Source of the DNA: Eubacterium sp. OM08-24
Lineage (GTDB): Bacteria > Bacillota > Clostridia > Oscillospirales > Acutalibacteraceae
DNA length: 64,000 nt
Assembly: GCF_003438075.1 (NCBI RefSeq)
Contig: NZ_QSTA01000001.1
Location: 248,001 to 312,000 of the forward strand
Direction of reading: 5' to 3'
Positions 46,301-56,989 of the stretch are shown one piece after another; within the stretch, counting starts at the first letter, position 1; the number at the start of each line of letters is the position of its first letter. Both the position numbers and the translations under genes were made by a program. The notes under the pieces were generated by a model. The model searched no databases. It was not told the origin of the DNA and saw nothing but the letters and a program-made list of their open reading frames with translations.

Positions 46301-47102
46301 GGTTTGCGTCATCAACAAAAAGTAAATATTTGCCAGGATGATTTATATGCATTTGAAGTTCTTCATATATAGGAAGCGCATTGTCCCTTATACATAGCAG
46401 AGTTTCTCCTTGTTCGGAGCTGCGATTTTTAGCGAATTCAACTGCTAATCTTGTTTTTCCTGTTCCTGCGGTACCTGATATTACTGCGACATCATATTCT
46501 TCTAATACTTCATCAAGCTTTTTTATTTCATCTTCTCGATACAGAAATTCGTTATCTAATGGTGCCGAAAAAGCTGATGAATCATTTTGTTTAATAAAAT
46601 CCTCTATGCTAAATATCTGGTTTGTATCATAAGATATTTGCAAATAATCTTTTGCTAAATCTCTTCTTTCGGAGAAAAGATGATTGGCAATTCTATCTAT
46701 TCCCCACATATTAAACACAATACTCTTCTCTTCACACATTTCACAAAACTCTTTATGAACCGCAGGTTTTAAATTTGAGGATGTATGAAAGTATATGATT
46801 TCTGATATATCTTTACTATCAATGCCGGTTTCACTTGAATTTAAGCATTTTTGGATATCATCAGTAATCTTTTTACGAAGTCCTGTTTGCTGTGTTGTAT
46901 ATTCAACAAAAACATATTTGTTATCCTCATTGATACAATACGTGTCAGGAGTTCCTGGAGTCGTTTTTTGAGTTCCCGATTGGCTGCCTAGTGAAACAAA
47001 ATTAGAGTATCCTAATGAATATAGTATTTGATCACAAAGGTTTTGAAAAGTCCCTTGATCCAATTCTAATATTTTCTGTTTGATTGTATTAATTATCGCC
47101 AT
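43383..47102 (-). CDS. Nuclease-STAND NTPase (Avs-like, nSTAND3-type)
   Basis: A 1239-aa protein, ATG 47102 chosen for GAGGTG upstream. Residues 15-75 look like a restriction-endonuclease-type domain: TFQNLCDQILYSLGY, then KTTPGTPDTY and YVFVEYTTQ (PD at about 52-53, Glu67). A STAND NTPase follows, with Walker A GTAGTGKT at 210-217, Walker B LLFVDD at 260-265 and an ITVRDYA sensor. The remaining ~800 residues are alpha-helical without clear repeats and could form the sensor. STAND proteins of the Avs class recognise phage proteins and then activate an N-terminal effector. The frame is intact, while many neighbouring element genes are broken. Confidence 0.75.
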   Translation of the reverse strand: MAIINTIKQKILELDQGTFQNLCDQILYSLGYSNFVSLGSQSGTQKTTPGTPDTYCINEDNKYVFVEYTTQQTGLRKKITDDIQKCLNSSETGIDSKDISEIIYFHTSSNLKPAVHKEFCEMCEEKSIVFNMWGIDRIANHLFSERRDLAKDYLQISYDTNQIFSIEDFIKQNDSSAFSAPLDNEFLYREDEIKKLDEVLEEYDVAVISGTAGTGKTRLAVEFAKNRSSEQGETLLCIRDNALPIYEELQMHINHPGKYLLFVDDANQIAGLSHILQYLLKKGNGIIVKIIITVRDYALNEVHKKIMEFARYGIIKVKPFDKEKIEEIIKVNLGIKDQHYLKRISEISNGNTRIAMIAGITARRENALASLADVSKLYENYYGRVIEEYKLCDEKDLIITFGIVAFVDAFHIDNLDFIEPLLNISHISKETFIESVYKLHSYELIDIYAEKAVKISEQCLSNYILKYVFFDKKLILLSDAIKVYFPVNQSKTITSVNVLTISFSSDEMIAYVNQEISKVWDELAENDPSVFFDYVKAFYPVNETATLLILKGIIDKSEERPFNKNLSKEKQSESITDDVIEILGGFYQCYNYSEALDLLLLYYKKRPDLYEQFFAIIKQRLVFNKYSDRFEYRVENLLLEKLKGYSENWTNEAVTYLFFDVAKHLLKFRFEWTESNGERSFTINYITIRGGELIVNLRKKVWTLLYEICLTQDSKMCIRDILREYGDGADESNQIIETDCPFIYRLIDSSFNSDNLEDCILVDNYIAFLRESDLEKFIDQSLVKDYSSSDILKIYKTIKGENKLKYKEFRDELIVRKSNIKEMINKADFSDICSIIDVCNESCIENEYEITEGLGLLFDILYEGNNHFVKAVEYYLNIDTPTRLSASRIVEYLFNLMDPEKVLQLLQANEYAQKNEWIYYYFYHFPNDKIQKNTVEDFYSFLLDDSDKTIIRSGFREITFVKKFSYLDPDVFIKTCKIILEKKHELPFIVDIYFSFLFHDGITPVAEVLGLFSTEMNLLEQIYLFELSYERYFDYHGQYFKILFCNNCAFLDEYLLTIIKQRHRDFMDHSDHITKLFETEEFSTSFEHIADVIKEKVNYPHYELTDFFDVINAYSDREKVNTFLCSFIEKHHSDSVYMRSLFDSIAKMTDEQRIAYIKLYLEYEKSIENFKDLPLFSSFSSWSGSEVPLIHNKIEFLNRLSQEIHGIDYLEHKQYIGKMINDLNSYAKDVEIREILRGY

Positions 47103-47135
47103 ATATTTCACCTCGTTTGAATCTGTTTTGTTTTA

Positions 47136-48053
47136 TTAAATTATATCATTATCTTTTTGTTCCCGCAACAAGTATAACAGTTTAAAACCAATCTTTTCTA
47201 TCGCCTTTTCACAAACTCTCTTAGCCGTACTCGCATTACTAAACCCGTGATCGGTGGCGATGTCGGTATAAGGCAGCGGTTTGATGAGCTTTTCCTTCGG
47301 TTTGCCATTTTCGTCTAAATCGGTTTTGTCGGCATAGTGATTACTGAAACACTCAGGGCAAAAGCCGAGGTGCTGGGCGAGCATTATTTTTTCTGTGTAT
47401 TCCAAGCTGTCATAGGCTTCATACAGTTTATCATAAAGCTCCTGCTTGAAATAGATATTTTCAGGATTGAGCGAGGAATCGTGAAGAAGAAAATCTGTTG
47501 TCTGTTCGTCGTCCTCATCGTTACTCTGAACATCTACATAGTTTTCAGTAAGAATACCGCCTTCAATGATAGACTTTGTTTTATCATAGCTTTCACCGAT
47601 TTGCGCTGCAACCTGAGAAATGGTTTCCTCCGTAAATTCACCGCCTGAATGATTGAAAATATCCATCACTTTACGAAGTCGGGCATATTCAAATTCACTT
47701 TGCACGGAATAGCCCGTCCGCATTGTGCGAATATAGTTATGCGCCTCACGCTCCATATACCTCTGAGCATACGGCAGAAAAGGAGCTATGGAAATATCGT
47801 ATTTCATCAGAGCCTTACATAAGCCTGTTACAAGGCTTTGCTTTATATCGGCAAAATGTTCTTCCATTGAGTATTTATTCCTAAAAGACTTCGCCTTTTC
47901 ATTTAACGACGGCTTGTAATAGTGTAGGAACCAATAGAAATAATTGTCATCGCCGGTCTGGATATACTGCCGAATATACTCCTGCAAATCCCATTCAGGC
48001 GGTGGCGGAGTAATGCGGTATATTTCAAATTCTTTTTTCTCGATATGGCTCAC
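47136..48053 (-). CDS. Sigma-factor-like element regulator
   Basis: A 305-aa protein with sigma-70-like architecture. LVTGLCKALMKYDISIAPFL resembles region 2, an acidic linker follows, and the C-terminal SLEYTEKIMLAQHLGFC...YTDIATDHGFSNASTAKRVC is a sigma-4-like helix-turn-helix. Such proteins are common in Clostridia integrative elements. A CxxC-type segment (GFCPECFSNHY) may bind zinc. It overlaps the DUF6076 gene by 4 bp (ATGA), so the two are coupled. Confidence 0.65.
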   Translation of the reverse strand: MSHIEKKEFEIYRITPPPPEWDLQEYIRQYIQTGDDNYFYWFLHYYKPSLNEKAKSFRNKYSMEEHFADIKQSLVTGLCKALMKYDISIAPFLPYAQRYMEREAHNYIRTMRTGYSVQSEFEYARLRKVMDIFNHSGGEFTEETISQVAAQIGESYDKTKSIIEGGILTENYVDVQSNDEDDEQTTDFLLHDSSLNPENIYFKQELYDKLYEAYDSLEYTEKIMLAQHLGFCPECFSNHYADKTDLDENGKPKEKLIKPLPYTDIATDHGFSNASTAKRVCEKAIEKIGFKLLYLLREQKDNDII

Positions 48054-49195
48054 TTTTGCTTGATTCTCCTGTCCGTTTCTCTATACAAATTCTCACGCTT
48101 CATATCCATTTTAAATTGACCGTTAGCGTAGTTGTCATCATACTTTGCTTTTTGCCAATACTCTTTAGCGACTTTCAGCGCCATTGCAGCAAACTCTGCT
48201 GTAATGGTGCTTCTTTTTTGTTCTACACGAATTGCAGAGCAACGACTCTTGTAAATTGGATTGATAGGGTTACCTTCAGAAAGCTCCTTTTCCTTCATCC
48301 TCGCCGCATATTTTCGGCAGGTAATTGTTTTTCCTTTCAGCGTATAGGGCGCAATACCGTTGCAATACACCTGCCGCCTTGCAGAAGTCATCAGGAAACA
48401 GCGCTTGCAGATCGGACACCTTCTCGGATAATGACCGTAGTACAAGCCCTCAAAAAAATCCGTGAGGACAAAGCTGTAGTACTTGTCAAAAAACATTCTT
48501 CTCGCCGTAACAATCGTTTTGCTTTTAGCCGTTTTACGCATAGCAACATACTCGGATGTCATATAGAGTTTTTCGTTGCCGAATATATCCAATGCAATCG
48601 GTAATAGATGCGGCTCGTCAAAGCGTTCTGCTTCATCAAGTCTGTTACAAAACTCAGTTAAGCCCTCAAATGCTTCTCTCATATCGTTGCTGATACGATC
48701 ATAGAAAGCCAGTGTTGTCATCATATCATTAAGTAGGTTGTCCGCTGTTTTTTGCTGAACTTTATCTATTTCAATCGGGAGCAAATCCAAAGCAGATTCA
48801 TTGATTCCCATAGCTAATATTTGAGCCTTTGCATCGAAATACTCTCGGATAAAGTCAGCGTTGTTCTCTGTGAAAAGTTCAGCTATTCTAATACACTCTG
48901 CTTCAACATCCAGCTTAGTGAACGGTTGCAGTTTAGGCAAGGTTTTTAATATTTGGTGGATCTCCCACCCGGATCGTAAAACATCATTGTTATCAAGATA
49001 ACCGGCAGAGATCGTATCGTATAAATGCCAGCTGTATTGTTTGTATACAGCCAACCGAGCCGCCGTATCGTCCTTATAGTATTGATTCAAAAGGTGCGTA
49101 GCGAACGTACCGGCAGGGTAAGTTTTGTTGCCGATCCGTATTCTTCCGTCACGAAAATCGGCGCTGCAAAAGCTGATTTTTTCCAAAATCAACAC
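48050..49195 (-). CDS. DUF6076-domain protein
   Basis: A 381-aa protein typical of Firmicutes integrative elements. The distinctive part is a zinc-binding segment, RRCPICKRCFLMTSARRQVYC, near residues 259-279, with a further cysteine in ITCRKYAA and a basic C-terminus. The function is unknown. It is translationally coupled to the sigma-like gene and divergent from the Cys-rich VLP/ParM operon. Confidence 0.65.
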   Translation of the reverse strand: MLILEKISFCSADFRDGRIRIGNKTYPAGTFATHLLNQYYKDDTAARLAVYKQYSWHLYDTISAGYLDNNDVLRSGWEIHQILKTLPKLQPFTKLDVEAECIRIAELFTENNADFIREYFDAKAQILAMGINESALDLLPIEIDKVQQKTADNLLNDMMTTLAFYDRISNDMREAFEGLTEFCNRLDEAERFDEPHLLPIALDIFGNEKLYMTSEYVAMRKTAKSKTIVTARRMFFDKYYSFVLTDFFEGLYYGHYPRRCPICKRCFLMTSARRQVYCNGIAPYTLKGKTITCRKYAARMKEKELSEGNPINPIYKSRCSAIRVEQKRSTITAEFAAMALKVAKEYWQKAKYDDNYANGQFKMDMKRENLYRETDRRIKQK

Positions 49196-49402
49196 CTCCT
49201 AACTATCAAGTCTACCAAAACAGGTGTCCAATAAAACTCCCTTTGCTCCGTTTTAGAAGAAATTTTTGAAAAAATTTTGAATTATTGTTTTCCGTAATAT
49301 AAAATTATCGGCTTGAATTCTGATCGTTCAGTATTCAAGCCGTTTTTAAGTGTTTTCTTTTTGATTTTCACTATGTTTTCTTAAAACCCTAAGTTTTCGG
49401 AT

Positions 49403-49455
49403 TTTCGTGTATTTAATACAGTAGAGGGACGAAAAGCCCTCCAAAATACACGAAA
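49403..49455 (+). promoter_or_regulatory. Leader hairpin reaching the ribosome site of the VLP-ParM operon
   Basis: TTTCGTGTATTT (49403-49414) pairs perfectly with AAATACACGAAA (49444-49455), with an inner GAGGG/CCCTC stem between. The 3' arm runs into AAAGGAGG (49453-49460), the ribosome site of the gene at 49469. This layout suggests RNA-level control. Further upstream, CGGCTTGAAT (49309-49318) / ATTCAAGCCG (49333-49342) plus T's is a terminator facing this operon. Confidence 0.6.
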
Positions 49456-49468
49456 GGAGGAACAAGCT

Positions 49469-49705
49469 ATGGTGCTGAAAATTACCGAAGAGCAGTCCGA
49501 CAGAGTAAACCGCATTGTCCGTCATTCGTGCTGCAACTGCATTGACGACAACTGCCTGTTGCTCGACTACGGCGAAGAACACAGCTGCGTGCAGCTGATC
49601 AGCAAGTACGGCATTTACTGCAACTATCTTTTGAAATGCATATTGCCTGCTTTCCAAAAACTCTACGGCGACATACTCGCCTACAACGAAAAACTGAAAG
49701 GATGA
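49469..49705 (+). CDS. Cysteine-rich VLP protein
   Basis: A 78-aa protein matching the Cys_rich_VLP family of Firmicutes mobile elements: DRVNRIVRHSCCNCIDDNC, then LLDYGEEHSC and YCNYLLKCILPA. The cysteines probably bind zinc; the function is unknown. It is first in the operon with parM, 4 bp apart, behind a strong AAAGGAGG. Confidence 0.82.
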   Translation: MVLKITEEQSDRVNRIVRHSCCNCIDDNCLLLDYGEEHSCVQLISKYGIYCNYLLKCILPAFQKLYGDILAYNEKLKG

Positions 49706-49709
49706 TTTT

Positions 49710-50645
49710 ATGAAAACACTAAACAATTTTAAGATTATCGGTATCGACCACGGTTACGGCAACATCAAAACCGCTAACCATTGTTTCAAGACGGGTATCA
49801 CTGCCCACGACAGTGAACCGCTGTTTACAAAGGATATGCTTACCTACAACGGCAAGTATTATCTAATCGGCGAAGGTCACAAGGAATTTCTGCCCGAAAA
49901 GCAGAATGATGAGGATTATTATATCCTCACGCTCGCCGCTATCGCAACCGAGCTTGCAGACGAAGGACTGACCGAAGCGGATGTGATTATCGCCGCAGGC
50001 TTGCCTTTAACTTGGACAAGCGGACAGAAAGCGGATTTTGCCGCTTATCTGTCAAAGAGCAAAGGGGTAGCGTTCACTTTTCGGAATGTAGATTATCATA
50101 TCCGAATCTCTGATGTAAAAATCTATCCGCAGGGATATTCTGCGGTCGTGCCTATCAAGTCTACGCTCAAAGGATTGAGTATGGTAGCCGATATCGGTAA
50201 CGGTACGATGAACACACTTTATCTTGTCAACGGCAAGCCGCAAAGCGGTAAGATGTTCACCGAGAAGTTCGGCACTTATCAATGCACCCTCGCTATTCGT
50301 GAAGTCTTTATGCGCAAGACACGCCGAGAGCTGAACGACTATATCATCGACGAGGTGTTGCAGACAGGCACGGCAGATATTCTTGCTTCCGATTTGGAAA
50401 TCATCACCGCTATTGCCGAGGAATATGTCGCTGAGACCTTCCGTCGCTTGCGTGAGCACGGCTATGATGAAAGTACGATGACGCTCTGCGTCTGCGGCGG
50501 TGGCGGTTGTCTGATCAAGAATTTTTATCACGGCAATCTCGACCGTGTAAAGTTCATTAACGACATCTGTGCCGCAGCTAAAGGCTATGAATATCTTGCA
50601 GACGTTTATCTGAGAGCCGAGGCGAAGAATGAAGGACGTGTATAA
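49710..50645 (+). CDS. parM: ParM/StbA-family actin-like segregation ATPase
   Basis: A 311-aa actin-fold protein. Phosphate-1 loop IIGIDHGYGNIKTA is at 9-22, phosphate-2 MVADIGNGTMNT near 165, and the adenosine motif CVCGGGGCLI near 262. ParM filaments push plasmid copies apart; in integrative elements they stabilise the excised circle. The candidate ParR gene follows directly. Confidence 0.88.
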   Translation: MKTLNNFKIIGIDHGYGNIKTANHCFKTGITAHDSEPLFTKDMLTYNGKYYLIGEGHKEFLPEKQNDEDYYILTLAAIATELADEGLTEADVIIAAGLPLTWTSGQKADFAAYLSKSKGVAFTFRNVDYHIRISDVKIYPQGYSAVVPIKSTLKGLSMVADIGNGTMNTLYLVNGKPQSGKMFTEKFGTYQCTLAIREVFMRKTRRELNDYIIDEVLQTGTADILASDLEIITAIAEEYVAETFRRLREHGYDESTMTLCVCGGGGCLIKNFYHGNLDRVKFINDICAAAKGYEYLADVYLRAEAKNEGRV

Positions 50646-50646
50646 A

Positions 50647-50961
50647 ATGACAGTACGCTTTGACCTAACCGACGCCCGAGAGCGTTATCTTGCAGAGTAT
50701 ATGCAGACGCTGGATGTGAAGAAGTATCAATCCCGCAATCAGTTTGTGTTAGATGCGATCGCAGACTATGTGGATTTGCAGTCGATCACCCGAGAGCAGC
50801 ACGATGAGGATATCCGAAGCATTATCCGTGAAGAAATGCAGGCTTGCTTTGCCGAAGCAAACTTCACTCCGCAGCCTATGACAAACGCTCCGGCACTGAC
50901 CGCAGAGCAACAGAAAGAAGCCGAACAAGATATTATGGACGACCTTAAACTGTTTGATTGA
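50647..50961 (+). CDS. ParR-like partner of ParM
   Basis: A 104-aa protein (start at ATG 50647, 1 bp after parM, with AAGGA upstream). The first ~50 residues (TVRFDLTDARERYLAEYMQTL...SRNQFVLDAI) look like a ribbon-helix-helix DNA-binding domain. The rest is an acidic, glutamine-rich tail of the kind that contacts ParM. Assignment rests mainly on position and fold pattern. Confidence 0.6.
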   Translation: MTVRFDLTDARERYLAEYMQTLDVKKYQSRNQFVLDAIADYVDLQSITREQHDEDIRSIIREEMQACFAEANFTPQPMTNAPALTAEQQKEAEQDIMDDLKLFD

Positions 50962-51041
50962 CGGCAAATTTTGAGACGATAAACAAAACTGCCGTCACTT
51001 TGACGGCACAACAGAATTATAAAAAGATGAAATATTATCAG

Positions 51042-51100
51042 CAGTATAAGGCAAACAGAATCCGTCCCGTATTACCACAGGGCGGGTTTGTCTTATACTG
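51042..51100 (+). other. Candidate origin of transfer / cruciform ahead of mobC
   Basis: CAGTATAAG (51042-51050) pairs with CTTATACTG (51092-51100), extended inward by AAAC/GTTT and a CCGTCCC/GGGCGG core, forming a long interrupted palindrome. It sits about 100 bp upstream of the mobC and relaxase genes, the usual place for oriT. A smaller TGCCGTCA/TGACGGCA hairpin at about 50990-51008 probably terminates the parMR transcript. No nick sequence was recognised. Confidence 0.45.
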
Positions 51101-51202
51101 TAGCAAGCAGGGAATTTGTACGGCAAATTCCAAATACAACAGCCCCGAAGCTGTTGTAAATCTTTAGGGACACCCTAACACCCGAAGAAAGAAGGTGTAT
51201 TT

Positions 51203-51558
51203 TTGAACGATAAAAATGCAAGAATCGAGCTGCGAGTTACGCAGTCCGAGAAAAAGAAGATAGCCCGGCTCGCCGAGAGCTGCGGCTTATCTCAATCCGA
51301 ATATATCAGACAAAGGACATTGGGCTATGCGCCGAGGACGGTGCAACCTGATCCTTTTTTGATTTCTACCAAACGCTCTGCCGTTTGTGTGACGAGGTTG
51401 CCGATAAGGTATCACCTGAAACCGAACGAAAGCTGCTTGAAGTCGTAGACGAAATCCAACAGTGCCTACTTCTGCCGGAGAAATCCTCTGCCAAGCAAAT
51501 CTGTAAGGAGGTAACGACGTGGCAACAACAGGCTTCTGGCCCGTCAAAGGACGGCTAA
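51203..51558 (+). pseudogene. mobC: mobC (relaxosome protein), frameshifted
   Basis: The first part (IELRVTQSEKKKIARLAESC, LSQSEYIRQRTLGYAPRTVQ) is a MobC ribbon-helix-helix domain. The frame breaks at six T's near 51355; with one more T it continues FFDFYQTLCRLCDEVADKV and ends SGPSKDG at TAA 51556-51558, the normal MobC finish. The likely start is TTG 51203. MobC normally helps the relaxase melt oriT. Confidence 0.85.
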
Positions 51559-52901
51559 AAGATGTTATCAATTACGCTGAAAATCCTGATAAAACTATCG
51601 AGCGAAATATCTTGATGATGACTTAGCTGTCGCTCTCAATTACGTTGAGAACAGCGACAAAACCGACCAAACAATGTACGTCAGTGGAATAAACTGTCCG
51701 AAGAAAAGGGCTTACGAGCAGATGATGACCACAAAGCGACGTTTCGGCAAGCTCGGCGGAAATGTAGCGTATCACGGTTATCAGAGCTTTCAGGCAGGAG
51801 AAGTCACGCCCGAAGAAGCGCACCAAATCGGCATTGAAACCGCCAAGCGAATGTGGGGCGATGATTATGAGATTGTCGTGACGACGCATCTAAATACGGC
51901 AAACATTCACAATCATATCGTCGTAAATAGTGTATCGTTTCGCACCGGACGGAAGTTTGAAAATCATATTTCCGACCATTACAAGCTGCGTGAGATTTCC
52001 GACGAGGTCTGCCGTGAGCACGGAAAAACTGTCCTTGAAAACGCTCCGTTCTACGGCGGCGACAAGGCATATTGGGTACGCAAGAGCGGACGAGTACCAC
52101 ACAAAGATATGCTGCGGCACGATGTTGATGAAGCCTTAGCCTGTGTTTGATTTTGAATTTTATCTTCGCTCGCTCGGCTATCAGTTTGTGCGGAATTTCA
52201 AATATCAGCATCCGTCAGTGATCGCTCCTGACTGGCTGAAGCCTGTCATATTAAGCAGTCTCGGCAAGGATTACACCAGAGAAGCGATACTTAGGCGGCT
52301 TCAATCTCAGCGTGAGGATAAATACTTTGTGGATTTCTATACACCAAAATCGTATTATCAGCGCCAACCGCTGATAGTGAGAATCAGAGATTTTGAGAAA
52401 AGAACAGAGCCTGATGTTATCACGGCGCTGTTTGAGCTTATCATCACTATCGCAAAGCTCATCACAGGCAACAACGTGCAAAAGCGAGATTATCGTCCTG
52501 TATCTCCCGAATTGAGATTGGAAATACAGAATCTCGACCGAACGCTTGAGGAATACCATTTTCTCCGTGACCATAATGTGAAATGCGCAGAGAATTTTGT
52601 ATCTTGCCGAAAGGAAATCGCCGAGCAAATCAAAACCTATGAAACCGAGCGGCAGCATATCCGCAACCGAATCCGCAGAGCGAAAACACCTGAAGAAGAT
52701 TATTCTCTAAAAGAACAATGCAGAGAAATCACAAAGAAGCTAACACCCTTGCACAAGCAGCTCATTATCTGCGGGCGCATTGAAAACAAAGTGCCTCGAC
52801 TCCGTGCTTTGATCGAACAGGAAAAGCAGCTGGAGCAAGGCAGATACAAGTACAAATATTGTCACCAAAATAAAACGAAACAAAGGAGTTATGAACGATG
52901 A
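51519..52901 (+). pseudogene. MobA-type relaxase, multiply frameshifted
   Basis: GTG 51519 (AAGGAGG upstream) starts ATTGFWPVKGRLKDVINYAE. The frame breaks near 51605-51615, then resumes LDDDLAVALNYVENSDKTDQ and carries the metal-binding histidines TTHLNTANIHNHIVVNSV (about 51880-51932) and the REISDEVCREHGK motif. A second break near 52140 leads to the remaining 250 codons (FYLRSLGYQFVRNF...), ending at 52901. These are conserved parts of the MobA/MobL-like relaxase of Firmicutes mobilizable elements. With at least two breaks, no full relaxase can be made. Confidence 0.88.
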
Positions 52902-53741
52902 CCAATATATCAATCAACAGATTACACGAATTCAGAGATCACCCTTATCAGGTGCTGACAACGAAGAAATGAACAGCTTAATCGAGAGCGTTCAACAACA
53001 GGGGATTATGACGCCGCTGATCGTTCGACCGTTGGAAAACACAACCGACGAGTACGAAATCATATCTGGACACCGCCGTTTCCGTGCGGCACAGAAGGCA
53101 GAACTTGCATAAGTACCTGCCTTTATTCGTCCCGTCAGCCGAGATGAAGCAGCAATAATGTTGGTGGACAGCAATCTGCACAGGGAGCATCTTCTGCCGT
53201 CGGAAAAGGCGTTTGCCTATAAAATGAAACTTGAAGCTATGAGCAGACAGGGATATCGATCCGACTTAACTTCCAACCAAGTTGGTCGGAAGTTGGAAAC
53301 AGCAGATATTATAGCTGAACAAACAGTCGAAAGCAAAACACAAATTCGTCGCTATATCCGTTTAACAAAGCTCATTCCCGATATTCTCAAAATGGTTGAT
53401 GAACAGCGTATTGCTTTTTCCGTCGGTGTGGAGCTATCCTACTTAACCGAATGTAAGCAACAGGATTTACTTGAAGCGATTGAGCTTGAGGACAAAACGC
53501 TCTCGCTCTCACAGGCAATCCAAATGAAAAAGCTCTCTCAGGCAGGCAAACTTGACAGCGAAACCATATCAAAAATCATATCTGAGGAAAAACCGAATCA
53601 GCGTGAGAAAATCAGTTTTCAGTATGATGTGTTGAGCAAGTATTTCCCAAAGAATTTCACGCCGCAGGATATTTACAAGCGCTTACTCAAATTAGCGCAG
53701 GACGATTACAGACGCAAACAGCGCAACAGGGAGGAACGATA

Positions 53742-53742
<1 letters not shown>
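52898..53742 (+). pseudogene. ParB-like partition protein gene, frameshift plus nonsense
   Basis: ATG 52898 starts TNISINRLHEFRDHPYQV, the expected ParB-like N-terminus. The frame shifts near 52955 into NEEMNSLIESVQQQGIMTPL and YEIISGHRRFRAAQKAELA, then meets TAA at 53110-53112. The same frame continues VPAFIRPVSRDEAAIMLVD and NLHREHLLPSEKAFAYKM to 53742. GHRRFRA is the ParB CTPase-type box. The downstream half could still be translated from ATG 53158. Confidence 0.85.
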
Positions 53743-55679
<1,937 letters not shown>

Positions 55680-55686
55680 GACAAAA

Positions 55687-55713
55687 GGTGAGCAGGCACA
55701 AAACCTGCTCACC
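55687..55713 (+). terminator. Terminator after the recombinase
   Basis: GGTGAGCAGG (55687-55696) pairs perfectly with CCTGCTCACC (55704-55713), seven bases after the recombinase stop. No strong T-run follows. Confidence 0.65.
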
Positions 55714-55746
55714 ACATACAAACCGGATGAAATTGAATAAAAGAAT

Positions 55747-55780
55747 GAGTGTCCATAACATAAATCCGTTATGAACACTC
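55747..55780. repeat. Right terminal palindrome of the mobile element
   Basis: GAGTGTCCATAAC (55747-55759) pairs with GTTATGAACACTC (55768-55780) with one mismatch around an 8-bp centre. Its right 22 bp are the exact inverse of the left end at 39529-39550. The tRNA-Leu remnant begins five bases further right. It is the likely binding or crossover region of the serine recombinase. Confidence 0.7.
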
Positions 55781-55784
55781 ATAC

Positions 55785-55837
55785 TGGTGCGGGTGACAGG
55801 ACTTGAACCTGCACACCGGTAAGCACAAGAACCTAAT
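55785..55837 (-). pseudogene. tRNA-Leu 3' remnant
   Basis: On the minus strand this reads as the 3' half of a leucine tRNA: a class II variable region (GTGCTTACCGGTGT), T arm GCAGG-TTCAAGT-CCTGT, acceptor strand CACCCGC and CCA. No matching GCGGGTG 5' acceptor strand follows at the right place, so it is not a working tRNA. The neighbouring 55838-56031 stretch is AT-rich and holds nothing else I can support. Confidence 0.65.
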
Positions 55838-56031
55838 GGTGACGACACCTTAATGAATTTATGTCAAATTTGGCATATTTCTGATATTATAATACCGGTT
55901 TTGTTGAAGCTAAAAGTAATTTAGTAAAACATTGATTACTCGAGCAACCGATAATTATAAGCCATATATGAATAATTGAAACGAAAAAAATATAGCTATA
56001 CTATGTGAGATACTCACCTATCCAGACTTGT

Positions 56032-56988
56032 TCATATTATATCAAATAACGATGCTTGCACATATTTTTCTTTTGTGCAGGGTTTGGAAATCTGTTCAGG
56101 GATTCTCCCATCCCAATCTTCATTAATTGGGACAGCACCATTTTTGATCAGTGCCTGATTTCCGGGATAGGGATGATCCCAGCACAGAGTGGTACACCAA
56201 CCATTCTTCAAATTTTCATTTGCACCGTTCCATGTTCCGCCTTTATTTAAATCAGAATGAATTATCACCGTACCAATGGACTGGGCATAAATATACCGGT
56301 TTCTCATCATTGCCATACCGACATTAAATCCGGCATCCGGCTTTGAAACGGTCATCAGCAGAAGCTTTCCTTGCTGAATGTTTTTGACCACATCGCTTTT
56401 CTTTAGCTTCTTCAGCAGCGAATCGGACAAATATTCTACGGTAAAGCCGTTGTTAAGCAGTGCCTCTTTTCCGGAAATTGTATCAATGCCTTTTGCTCCG
56501 CCTGAAACAACACCATATCCCAGAGAAACTGTTTTTCTGACTGTCAGTATGGCAAAATCAACATCTTCGGTTGTAACTGTTCTGGCTCCTACATATCCGA
56601 TGTATTGTCGTTCAAGCAGTGATAAATCACCCGCATAATAAAAGATTGGAGGACAAGTGTTTGAAAGTATTTTTTTGAGCTTTTTGGGATAGTTTATGTC
56701 TGCTCTTGTGACTGTTTCTATACCCATATTCTGATATTGCGAAAGCTTAAAACTCAGACTGGCATTTCTGTCCAGCAACCGTATAACACGTGCAATTTGA
56801 TCTGTATTGAAACCAAGTATGGACTTAAAGTCATCGGTCGAAAAGTCGAAAAGGTCTTTTGGAGTTCTTTCTGCCCGAATCAGTTTTTGTGCAAGTTCGC
56901 TGTATTCTTTAGGTTCAAGAGGTCGAACCCCTTCGCCTACACAGATATGGCTGCATAGTGTTAAAATTGCATTTGAATCCTGATTCAT
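56032..56988 (-). CDS. DprA/Smf-like protein, candidate ShosA
   Basis: A 318-aa protein; ATG 56988 is preceded by GGGAGG that lies inside the end of the upstream gene. Helical N-domain, then the DprA Rossmann core: YPKKLKKILSNTCPPIFYYA, YVGARTVTTEDVDFA (near 130) and VVSGGAKGIDTISGKEAL (near 155-172), with KPDAGFNVGMAMMRNRYIYA further on. DprA loads RecA on single-stranded DNA in competence. Paired with a phosphoribosyltransferase in a mobile element, it matches the layout of the ShosTA anti-phage toxin-antitoxin system, where the DprA-like member is the antitoxin. Confidence 0.75.
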   Translation of the reverse strand: MNQDSNAILTLCSHICVGEGVRPLEPKEYSELAQKLIRAERTPKDLFDFSTDDFKSILGFNTDQIARVIRLLDRNASLSFKLSQYQNMGIETVTRADINYPKKLKKILSNTCPPIFYYAGDLSLLERQYIGYVGARTVTTEDVDFAILTVRKTVSLGYGVVSGGAKGIDTISGKEALLNNGFTVEYLSDSLLKKLKKSDVVKNIQQGKLLLMTVSKPDAGFNVGMAMMRNRYIYAQSIGTVIIHSDLNKGGTWNGANENLKNGWCTTLCWDHPYPGNQALIKNGAVPINEDWDGRIPEQISKPCTKEKYVQASLFDII

Positions 56989-56989
56989 A

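Noticed and set aside
55785..55837. Functional tRNA-Leu at the right end of the element
   Set aside because: The 5' acceptor strand and D arm are missing; only the 3' half matches.
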